From positions 1 to 6,748 of the forward strand of contig RFIY01000055.1 of the NCBI GenBank assembly GCA_003695505.1: DNA of 6,748 nt, given 5' to 3'. Below are positions 1 through 4,824 of this stretch, in pieces. Source of the stretch: J088 sp003695505 [NCBI: Candidatus Dadabacteria bacterium] (GTDB lineage Bacteria > J088). The position numbers and the translations under genes were made by a program. Positions within the stretch are counted from its first letter, which is position 1; each line of letters starts with the position of its first letter. The notes beneath the pieces are model-generated. The model was not told where the DNA came from, made no database searches, and was given only the letters and a program-made list of their open reading frames with translations.

Positions 1-771
1 CTGATGAATGTGCAGTTCGCCGTTCAGGACAATCGCGTGTACCTGCTCGAGGTCAATCCACGGGCCAGCCGCACTGCGCCGTTCGTTTCCAAGAGTGTCG
101 GGGTGCCGTTGGCGAAGCTGGCGACCTGGGCGATGCTGGGTAAGGCCGTGCCGGTCGATACGCTGCCCGACCCGACGCGTCTGCCGCATGTCAGCGTCAA
201 GGAATCCGTGTTTCCGTTCCACCGATTTCCCAATGTCGACACGCTGCTGGGACCGGAAATGAAATCGACCGGAGAGGTGATGGGGATCGATCAGACGTTT
301 CCGGTTGCCTTTGCGAAGGCATCTGCCGCAGCGGGCACGGTCCTTCCGCGCGAGGGCTGCGTATTCCTGTCGGTTCACGACCGTGACAAACCCTTCGTGA
401 CCGAGATCGGACGGCTGCTGGCCGATAGCGATTTCCGACTGATCGCAACCCGAGGGACGGCGGCCTGGCTCAACGAGCAGGGGATCGATGCGACGCCGAT
501 CAACAAGGTCAGAGACGGTCATCCGCATATCGTTGACGCGATCCGCAACGGTGAGGTGCAGCTCGTGATCAATACGCCAACGGGCTACGGCGCCAAGCGC
601 GACAGCTATTCCATTCGCCGGAGCGCCCTCGAACATCAAATTCCATACTTTACGACGATCGAGGCCGCCCGCGCGGCTGCGTTGGCCATTCAGGAACTGC
701 AGCGATCGTCGTGGCGCGTCCGTCCGATCCAGGAATGGCACGCCGGCATCACAACAGGAGAGTCGGCGTGA
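1..771 (+). CDS. carB: Carbamoyl-phosphate synthase large subunit, C-terminal part (5' truncated by window edge)
   Basis: This is the last 256 residues of CarB, which makes carbamoyl phosphate from bicarbonate, ATP and glutamine-derived ammonia for pyrimidine and arginine synthesis in the cytoplasm. The reading frame is open from base 1, so the gene begins outside the window; E. coli CarB is about 1073 residues. Visible are the end of the second ATP-grasp domain (LLEVNPRASRTAPFVSK, fragment residues about 15-31), the conserved stretch VSVKESVFPFHRFP and LLGPEMKSTGEVMG, then the MGS-like allosteric domain from about residue 115 to 250. In that domain RGTA, NKV and INTPTG match the phosphate and nucleotide effector-binding region of the E. 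coli enzyme, followed by IRRSAL. The gene ends TGA, overlapping the next start codon (GTGA). Nothing looks degenerate. Identification is by strong recall of the E. coli sequence. Confidence 0.97.
   Translation: MMNVQFAVQDNRVYLLEVNPRASRTAPFVSKSVGVPLAKLATWAMLGKAVPVDTLPDPTRLPHVSVKESVFPFHRFPNVDTLLGPEMKSTGEVMGIDQTFPVAFAKASAAAGTVLPREGCVFLSVHDRDKPFVTEIGRLLADSDFRLIATRGTAAWLNEQGIDATPINKVRDGHPHIVDAIRNGEVQLVINTPTGYGAKRDSYSIRRSALEHQIPYFTTIEAARAAALAIQELQRSSWRVRPIQEWHAGITTGESA
756..760 (+). promoter_or_regulatory. Shine-Dalgarno site for the CcmI-like gene
   Basis: AGGAG lies inside the last codons of carB, 7 bases before the GTG at 768. It decides the start of the next gene: in-frame alternatives at GTG 711 and ATG 735 have no ribosome site at a usable distance. 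Confidence 0.75.
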
Positions 772-1061
772 TTGCCGTCGTACTGACGACGATGTTGGCA
801 ACGGCGGTCGCGGGCGTCGTCCTGCTCCCGTTGTTCGCGCCCGAATCCGCAGCGGCCCTTGATCGCGAATCGCGGCGGATGCAACTCCTCGCGGAGCGCG
901 ATCAGCTCGTTGAGGCACTGCGCGAACTCGAAATCGATTTTGAACTCGCAAAGCATTCTCCCGAGAGCTACGAGGCTGAAGTCGCCCGGCTCGAGCAGCG
1001 TCTCAGCGAGGTTCTCGACGAACTGGAAGATCCAGGTGATCGGGACGACACGACGCCGTAA
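768..1061 (+). CDS. Small membrane-anchored coiled-coil protein, CcmI N-terminal-like
   Basis: A 97-residue protein beginning at GTG. One hydrophobic helix (residues about 2-23) is followed by basic residues (DRESRR, 31-36) and a charged, heptad-like helix (about 31-88) containing ERDQLVEALRELEIDFELAK. This arrangement, and the pattern 'ALRELE-DFE-K-S-E-Y', resemble the first membrane helix and leucine-zipper-like cytoplasmic segment of the cytochrome c maturation protein CcmI/CycH, but the second helix and the TPR domain of a full CcmI are absent. Positive charge after rather than before the helix fits an N-out, C-in topology like that of CcmI, which favours the 768 start over ATG 735. Its start overlaps the carB stop (GTGA), so it is probably translated by coupling. 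No ccm or heme genes are visible in the window, so a role in cytochrome assembly is only a possibility. Confidence 0.8.
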   Translation: MIAVVLTTMLATAVAGVVLLPLFAPESAAALDRESRRMQLLAERDQLVEALRELEIDFELAKHSPESYEAEVARLEQRLSEVLDELEDPGDRDDTTP

Positions 1062-1113
1062 GCGTGGTTTTCCGGCGGCAGGCGATGAGAGTAAACGCCG
1101 TTTGGAGTGCCAG

Positions 1114-1142
1114 TTGCCGCGTGCTCGTGCCTTTGCTAGAAT
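1114..1142 (+). promoter_or_regulatory. Sigma70-type extended -10 promoter upstream of the small exported protein
   Basis: A -35 element TTGCCG (1114-1119, 4 of 6 consensus) is separated by 17 bases from a -10 element TAGAAT (1137-1142, 5 of 6). TG at 1134-1135 makes it an extended -10 (TGCTAGAAT). The expected transcription start, about 7 bases beyond the -10, is near 1149-1150, only 2-3 bases before the ATG at 1152. This is a pattern match by eye in a 90-base gap and is not experimentally supported. It would drive 1152 and probably the 1477-4690 module. Confidence 0.55.
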
Positions 1143-1151
1143 GGCGCCCAA

Positions 1152-1433
1152 ATGAAAAACACGTTGCGAATGCTGCTGTTTCCGGTGTCGCTGGTCTGCA
1201 CCGTCGTGATGCTCGCGCCCATGCCGGTCGCCGCTCAGGGGTCGTTTCTGCGCATGGAAGAGATTACGGTCGAGGGGCAGATCCAGAAACCACAGGCCAG
1301 TTTCATCTTGCAACGGAGCGGGAAAATCGATCTGGGCGTGGACGTACGGTCTTTGCGTCCGGTGATGTCGCGGCAGTATCTCGATCTGCCCGAACGCGAA
1401 CCGGATCTGTTCCGCACGGACAAGCGACAATAA
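1152..1433 (+). CDS. Small exported protein of unknown function preceding the Exb/Tol-like module
   Basis: A 93-residue protein with a clear Sec signal peptide: basic start MKNTLR, hydrophobic core at about residues 7-24, and a likely signal peptidase I site after PMPVAA (between residues 28 and 29). The mature part is only about 65 residues and has no cysteine or further membrane segment. It opens with RMEEITVEGQIQKPQASFIL (residues 34-53), then a run ending LDLPEREPDLF. The EEITVEG stretch resembles the TonB box of outer-membrane receptors, but there is no plug or barrel. From memory, similar small exported proteins with a 'G-IQKP-A-FILQRS' core occur before ExbB/TolQ-type genes in deltaproteobacteria; I cannot verify this here. 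There is no Shine-Dalgarno sequence before the ATG, and the promoter position suggests a leaderless message. It is 43 bases before the channel gene and likely in the same operon. Function unknown; a periplasmic accessory of the motor is the best guess. Confidence 0.82.
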   Translation: MKNTLRMLLFPVSLVCTVVMLAPMPVAAQGSFLRMEEITVEGQIQKPQASFILQRSGKIDLGVDVRSLRPVMSRQYLDLPEREPDLFRTDKRQ

Positions 1434-1460
1434 GCCCCAACACGGTTGACTGCAGCGACG

Positions 1461-1467
1461 AGAGAGG
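1461..1467 (+). promoter_or_regulatory. Shine-Dalgarno site for the ExbB-like gene
   Basis: AGAGAGG lies 9 bases before GTG 1477 and supports that start over the internal ATG at 1522, which would cut into the first membrane helix. An ATG at 1470 is closer but runs into a stop after four codons. Confidence 0.6.
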
Positions 1468-1476
1468 CATGATCTG

Positions 1477-2121
1477 GTGTTAGACGCTCTTGCCAAGGCC
1501 TTTCAGGATGGTGGTGAATTCATGTATTTCATCACCCTGACCGCGGGATTCGCGCTCGCGGTCATTCTGGATCGGATCTGGTTTTTGTTGGTGCTTTACC
1601 GCGCCGATACCGACGAAATCATGGCGATCCTGACCGACAGCCTGCGAAAACGACAGGTCAATCCCCAATATGTTGAAGCGCTCAACAAGTGGATTCGTTC
1701 CCCTGTGGCCCGGCTCGTTCGCCCGGTGATTACCCGTGCGGATCGACCAAACCGCACGTTACGCGATCGGCTGTTCGAGGCCTATCTGGCCGTTGCGCCG
1801 GAAGTCAGCGTACGAACCAACATGCTCAACGTGCTGGCCAACGTGTCGACGCTGCTCGGGCTGCTCGGTACCATTCTTGGTCTGATTCAGGCATTCCAGG
1901 GCGTGGCTGCGGCAGACCCTGCCCATAAACAGGCCATGCTCGCCAGCGGGATCGCGGTCGCCATGAATACGACGGCGTATGGACTGATGGTGGCGATCCC
2001 GTGCATCATCTCGCATGCGATTCTCGGCAATCGCGTGCGCGCGATCCTCAACGATCTCGAGCGGGTACGGCAGCGGGCATTCGCGCTGCTGGAGCGTCGC
2101 CGAGAAACACGTCCGGTCTGA
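1477..2121 (+). CDS. MotA/TolQ/ExbB-family proton channel subunit
   Basis: A 214-residue inner-membrane protein with the three-helix topology of ExbB/TolQ: helix 1 about residues 16-41, a cytoplasmic loop of some 75 residues, helix 2 about 117-139 and helix 3 about 158-183, then a basic cytoplasmic tail. Family signatures are STLLGLLGTILGLIQAF (124-140) in helix 2 and GIAVAMNTTAYGLMVAIP (158-175) in helix 3. The channel threonines match: T132 corresponds to E. coli ExbB T148, and T166 to T181. The residue corresponding to ExbB E176, acidic in both ExbB and TolQ of E. coli, is V161 here. Known members form a pentamer around a dimer of ExbD/TolR and use proton flow to drive movement. The start is GTG with an AGAGAGG ribosome site. 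The next gene follows after 15 bases. I give no symbol because Exb, Tol and Agl subfamilies cannot be separated safely by eye; the context favours an Agl-like motor. Confidence 0.93.
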   Translation: MLDALAKAFQDGGEFMYFITLTAGFALAVILDRIWFLLVLYRADTDEIMAILTDSLRKRQVNPQYVEALNKWIRSPVARLVRPVITRADRPNRTLRDRLFEAYLAVAPEVSVRTNMLNVLANVSTLLGLLGTILGLIQAFQGVAAADPAHKQAMLASGIAVAMNTTAYGLMVAIPCIISHAILGNRVRAILNDLERVRQRAFALLERRRETRPV

Positions 2122-2136
2122 ACGGGAGACGCAACG

Positions 2137-2727
2137 ATGAGTTTTCAGCCCAGCAAGCGACGTCACAATGCGGATCTCGAAGGGGAGCCGCTGAATCTGA
2201 TCCCGATCATGAATCTTCTGACGATTCTGATCCCGTTCCTGACGTTGTCGGCCGTGTTCATGAAGCTGTCGGTCTTGCCGACGACCTTGCCGAGCAGTGA
2301 GGCCGCGGCCGAAACGGAGACGAAGCAAAAAGAGGAACCCAAGAAAGATGACAAACCGAAGCTGAATCTGACGATCAGCATCATCAAGGACGGTTTTGTC
2401 ATTGCTGGCGCCGGTGGCGTATTAGGAAACAAGAAAGCGGACGGCGGTCCAACCATCCCCAAAAAAGATGGCGAATACGACTACGCGGCCCTGACGAAGA
2501 AGCTCGAAGAAATCAAGAAGTTGTACCCGGATGAAAAGGACGCGATCCTGATTCCCGAGATGAATCTGACGGGCGAGGGAGACAAGGTCGATATTCCGTA
2601 CCAGGTCATCATCGACACCATGGATGCGATTCGGGAGGCTCCAGAGCCGTTCATGGACACGGATGGTGATGGCAAGAAGGACAAGATCCTCTTTCCGGGC
2701 GTGATTTTCAGCCCCGGCATCCTGTAG
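2137..2727 (+). CDS. ExbD/TolR-type subunit, first paralogue, with Asn in place of the membrane Asp
   Basis: A 196-residue protein with a short cytoplasmic N-terminus, one membrane helix (about 20-45) and a periplasmic domain: the ExbD/TolR layout, but longer than the usual 140-ish residues. The helix begins EPLNLIPIMNLLTILIPFLT; the family pattern is N-x-x-P-x-x-D, and the Asp (D25 in ExbD, D23 in TolR) that carries protons is Asn here (N26, codon AAT at 2212-2214). A Lys/Glu-rich linker (about 56-76) leads to the periplasmic domain with LNLTISIIKDGFVIAG and YDYAALTKKLEEIKKLYPD, typical of the ExbD beta-alpha fold. Near the end DTDGDGKKD (174-182) looks like a calcium-binding DxDxDG loop. 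The start is ATG with GGGAG 8 bases upstream; spacing to the next gene is 11 bases. It may be a structural or regulatory partner of the second ExbD rather than a proton carrier. Confidence 0.9.
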   Translation: MSFQPSKRRHNADLEGEPLNLIPIMNLLTILIPFLTLSAVFMKLSVLPTTLPSSEAAAETETKQKEEPKKDDKPKLNLTISIIKDGFVIAGAGGVLGNKKADGGPTIPKKDGEYDYAALTKKLEEIKKLYPDEKDAILIPEMNLTGEGDKVDIPYQVIIDTMDAIREAPEPFMDTDGDGKKDKILFPGVIFSPGIL

Positions 2728-2738
2728 GAAGCGCATCA

Positions 2739-3257
2739 ATGGTCAAGCCCCCAAGCAAGAAGACGCATTCCCAGCCGGAGGAAATGCACCTGAACATCAC
2801 GTCGCTGATCGACGTGTTGACGATTCTGCTCGTGTTCCTGCTCAAGAGCTACTCGGCAGAACCTGAGGGTGCGGTGACGATTTCCAGCGAGCTCGAGCTG
2901 CCAACGTCGGCCAGTTCACTCAAGATCAACGAGAATACGACGATGGTGACGGTCACCAAGTCGGCGATCCTGGTTGACAACAAGGCGAAGGTTGCGACCA
3001 TCGGCCCGGACTGGAAAGTGGATGGTGTGTCGGCCGACAATCCATTCGCGATTCCCGCATTGATCGATGAACTCAACGAAATCGCAGAGAAGAAAAAATA
3101 CATCGCGGACAACAACCCGGCGTTCGAGTTTGATGGGAGAATCGTCATTCAGGCAGATCGACAGATGCCAAGTCGCGTGCTGGCGTCGGTACTCTATTCG
3201 GTCGGTCAGGCTGGATTCGACAAGATTCAATTGCTCGCGATCAACAAGTTTGAGTAA
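2739..3257 (+). CDS. ExbD/TolR-type subunit, second paralogue, membrane Asp conserved
   Basis: A 172-residue protein with the ExbD/TolR layout: hydrophilic N-terminus, one membrane helix (about 18-38) and a periplasmic domain. The helix reads LNITSLIDVLTILLVFLL; D25 (codon GAC at 2811-2813) is the essential proton-carrying position, although the usual Pro three residues before the Asp is Ser here. The periplasmic domain includes TMVTVTKSAILVDNK (68-82), then FAIPALIDELNEIAEKKK and FDGRIVIQADRQMPSRVLAS (131-150), a normal ExbD ending that leads to VGQAGFDKIQLLAI. It would pair with the channel at 1477 and form a homodimer, or a heterodimer with the first ExbD paralogue. The ribosome site AGGAAG overlaps the stop codon of the upstream gene, 7 bases before the ATG, and the transducer gene starts 5 bases after its stop, so all four are almost certainly co-transcribed. 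Confidence 0.93.
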   Translation: MVKPPSKKTHSQPEEMHLNITSLIDVLTILLVFLLKSYSAEPEGAVTISSELELPTSASSLKINENTTMVTVTKSAILVDNKAKVATIGPDWKVDGVSADNPFAIPALIDELNEIAEKKKYIADNNPAFEFDGRIVIQADRQMPSRVLASVLYSVGQAGFDKIQLLAINKFE

Positions 3258-3262
3258 ACAAG

Positions 3263-4690
3263 ATGGCTGAACTGACACTGCAATGGCTTTCTGACGGTGG
3301 CGACCGCAAGGGCGTCAAGATTCCTGACCGGGCGGGTGTAGCACTGACCGCGGACAAGCTGGGCGCCTCGGTTGCCTGGCCGCTGGTCGTCGCTACAGAG
3401 AAAGGCTGGGTCATCACCGTTCCGCAGCAGGGGTCGAGTGGTGAAGTTGACGGTGCGCCACTGGCCGAAGTCGGCCAGAAAACGGTCTGGAAAGCCTCGG
3501 ATGGCAGTGCCGAGATGCCGGTGTTGCGGTTTCGGCTCGGTGACGGAGAACGCTCCGTCGCGAAGTTGACGATTCCGGGTGGCCGTATCGTACTCAAGGC
3601 AGACGGCGTCGTGGCGGCGGCGACCGAGAACGCTGGAGCTGCGTCGAAGCCTGTGGCCGACGCGCCAGCTTCGACGACTTCGCCGGCGCCGCCAAAGGCT
3701 GCTGCGAAGCCGGCAGCCCCGCCCACGCCGCCGTCGGGTCCGCCGACGCCGTTGCCGCCGCTGCCGGATCCGCTGCCCGAGCGCAAACGGAACGTCATCT
3801 TCTATACCATTCTGATCATCGTCCTGGGTATCGATCTGGGCGCGATGGCGCTGTTGGGGTCACGCGATGTCCCCGAAGAGGTGTACGCATCGGCCCAGGA
3901 GTTGCCGGAACGCTTTGCGAAACTGATTGTCCCCGAGGCTGAGCCAGAACCCGAAGAAGAGGCGGGGGCTGGTGAGGGGGAGCCAGAGCCCGAAGTCGAG
4001 GTTGCCGATCAGCCAGAGGACGCTGGCGAAGAAGCGGGTGGCGGCGATGAGCCGCAGGAAGCCTCGGCGCCACGCAGCAAGGAAGAGATCCGTGAAAAGG
4101 TGCGCACCAAGGGAATTCTTGCCGTATTCGCAGCGAAGAAGTCGGCGGGCGGTGCCCTGGCCGATGTCCTCAGCGGAGATGGCGTCGCTGCCGGACTTGA
4201 TCAGGCACTGAACGACGTCGGCGGCGTGGTCGTCGCGCAGCGGGGCATGGATATCACGACGCAACGTGGTGGTGGCGGCGCGAAATCGGCGGACATTGGC
4301 AATCTCAAGGCCGGTGCAGGCCGTGGCATGGGACTCGGTGACAAGGCCAAAAAGAAAGTTTCGGCTGGTGTCAAGACGGCATCGTTCACGTCGCAGGGTT
4401 CGCTCAGTGCCGATGCGATTCGCGCGGTGGTTGAAAAGAACCTGCGTGGGATCAAGTTCTGTTACGAGAAACAGCTTGCCAACAACCCCGATCTCAAAGG
4501 CAAGGTTGTGGTGCAGTTCACGATCGGGACCGACGGCAAGGTCAAGAAGTACAAGATTGAGAAGTCCAGCCTCAATAATCCAGATGTCGAGCGGTGTATC
4601 CTGAGCCGCGTGCGCCGCTGGACTTTCCCGAAACCGGAAAAGGACGCCGTAACGGTCAGCTATCCGTTCATCTTTACGGCAACCGGTTGA
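3263..4690 (+). CDS. TonB-like trans-envelope transducer with AgmX/PglI-type C-terminal domain
   Basis: A 475-residue protein in five parts. Residues 1-118 form a beta-rich cytoplasmic domain with a weak FHA-like look (ITVPQQGSSGEVDGAPL at 51-67), as in the FHA-containing gliding protein GltG; this is tentative. Residues 130-173 are a Pro/Ala-rich linker. ERKR (173-176) precedes a single membrane helix (177-199, N-in), which contains Asp191. Residues 224-270 are an acidic Glu/Pro/Gly-rich periplasmic spacer, then a Gly-rich section with KGILAVFAAKKSAGGALADV. Residues 381-475 match the AgmX/PglI-type C-terminal domain: LSADAIRAVVEKNLRGIKFC, YEKQL, KGKVVVQFTIGTDGKV, and the RRWTFPKP...VSYPF ending, with cysteines at 400 and 445 that may bond. 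In TonB/TolA-like proteins this end contacts outer-envelope partners. The ribosome site is weak (GAG 8 bases upstream). The Exb-type genes upstream would power it. Gliding, envelope constriction or import are all possible roles. Confidence 0.88.
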   Translation: MAELTLQWLSDGGDRKGVKIPDRAGVALTADKLGASVAWPLVVATEKGWVITVPQQGSSGEVDGAPLAEVGQKTVWKASDGSAEMPVLRFRLGDGERSVAKLTIPGGRIVLKADGVVAAATENAGAASKPVADAPASTTSPAPPKAAAKPAAPPTPPSGPPTPLPPLPDPLPERKRNVIFYTILIIVLGIDLGAMALLGSRDVPEEVYASAQELPERFAKLIVPEAEPEPEEEAGAGEGEPEPEVEVADQPEDAGEEAGGGDEPQEASAPRSKEEIREKVRTKGILAVFAAKKSAGGALADVLSGDGVAAGLDQALNDVGGVVVAQRGMDITTQRGGGGAKSADIGNLKAGAGRGMGLGDKAKKKVSAGVKTASFTSQGSLSADAIRAVVEKNLRGIKFCYEKQLANNPDLKGKVVVQFTIGTDGKVKKYKIEKSSLNNPDVERCILSRVRRWTFPKPEKDAVTVSYPFIFTATG

Positions 4691-4725
4691 CCGTCTGGCG
4701 CCCGGCCTGCCTGCTCCCGGGGTGC

Positions 4726-4752
4726 GGCTCGATGCCGTGATGGGTATCGGCC
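4726..4752 (+). terminator. Hairpin after the motor operon, possible weak terminator
   Basis: GGC (4726-4728), a bulged T, and CGATGCC (4730-4736) pair with GGTATCG (4743-4749) and GCC (4750-4752, read as GCC at its own strand end). That gives 10 base pairs including one G-T, with a 6-base loop. No T-tract follows, so it is not a canonical intrinsic terminator; it may only stabilise the upstream message or be chance in GC-rich DNA. Confidence 0.3.
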
Positions 4753-4772
4753 ATTCGGCGGCGGACGAACGC

Positions 4773-4781
4773 TGATATGAT
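4773..4781 (+). promoter_or_regulatory. Extended -10 element for the acyltransferase operon
   Basis: TGATATGAT contains TG plus a 5-of-6 -10 hexamer (TATGAT, 4776-4781). The -35 region is poor (TTCGGC at 4754-4759, spacer 16), which an extended -10 can offset. The predicted start near 4788 leaves a leader of about 37 bases with AGGA at 4811-4814, 10 bases before the ATG at 4825. Confidence 0.42.
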
Positions 4782-4824
4782 GTCTGCAGCGTGACCGAGG
4801 GCACACGAACAGGATCGCCAGCAC

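Noticed and set aside
1049-1071. Small hairpin plus TTTT at the end of the CcmI-like gene
   Set aside because: The stem is only about 5 pairs with a bulge and the T run is four bases; too weak to call a terminator in GC-rich sequence.
1446-1473. TTGACT-16 bases-CATGAT promoter-like pair before the channel gene
   Set aside because: The predicted transcript would start at about 1480, downstream of the GTG at 1477 and its ribosome site, so it could not express that gene properly.
1064-1483. 139-codon + strand frame overlapping the small exported protein
   Set aside because: It has no ribosome site or recognisable domain, and the overlapping frame at 1152 encodes a clean signal peptide with AxA-like cleavage.
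690-1496. 268-codon open frame on the - strand across the CcmI-like and small exported genes
   Set aside because: Its protein has an unstructured Arg/His-rich composition, no recognisable motif, and it overlaps several + strand genes with good start signals.
3660-3780. Dense GCC/CCG repeats resembling a tandem repeat
   Set aside because: The repeats are explained by the in-frame Pro/Ala-rich protein linker; no fixed repeat unit or copy number can be defined.
3241-3798. 185-codon - strand frame rich in Gly, Ala and Ser
   Set aside because: It is a low-complexity shadow of the Pro/Ala-rich linker of the transducer gene.
3860-4804. 314-codon open frame on the - strand
   Set aside because: It lies fully opposite the transducer gene, is rich in Arg and Leu as expected from the complement of GC-rich codons, shows no domain, and the + strand protein has a recognisable C-terminal domain and membrane helix.
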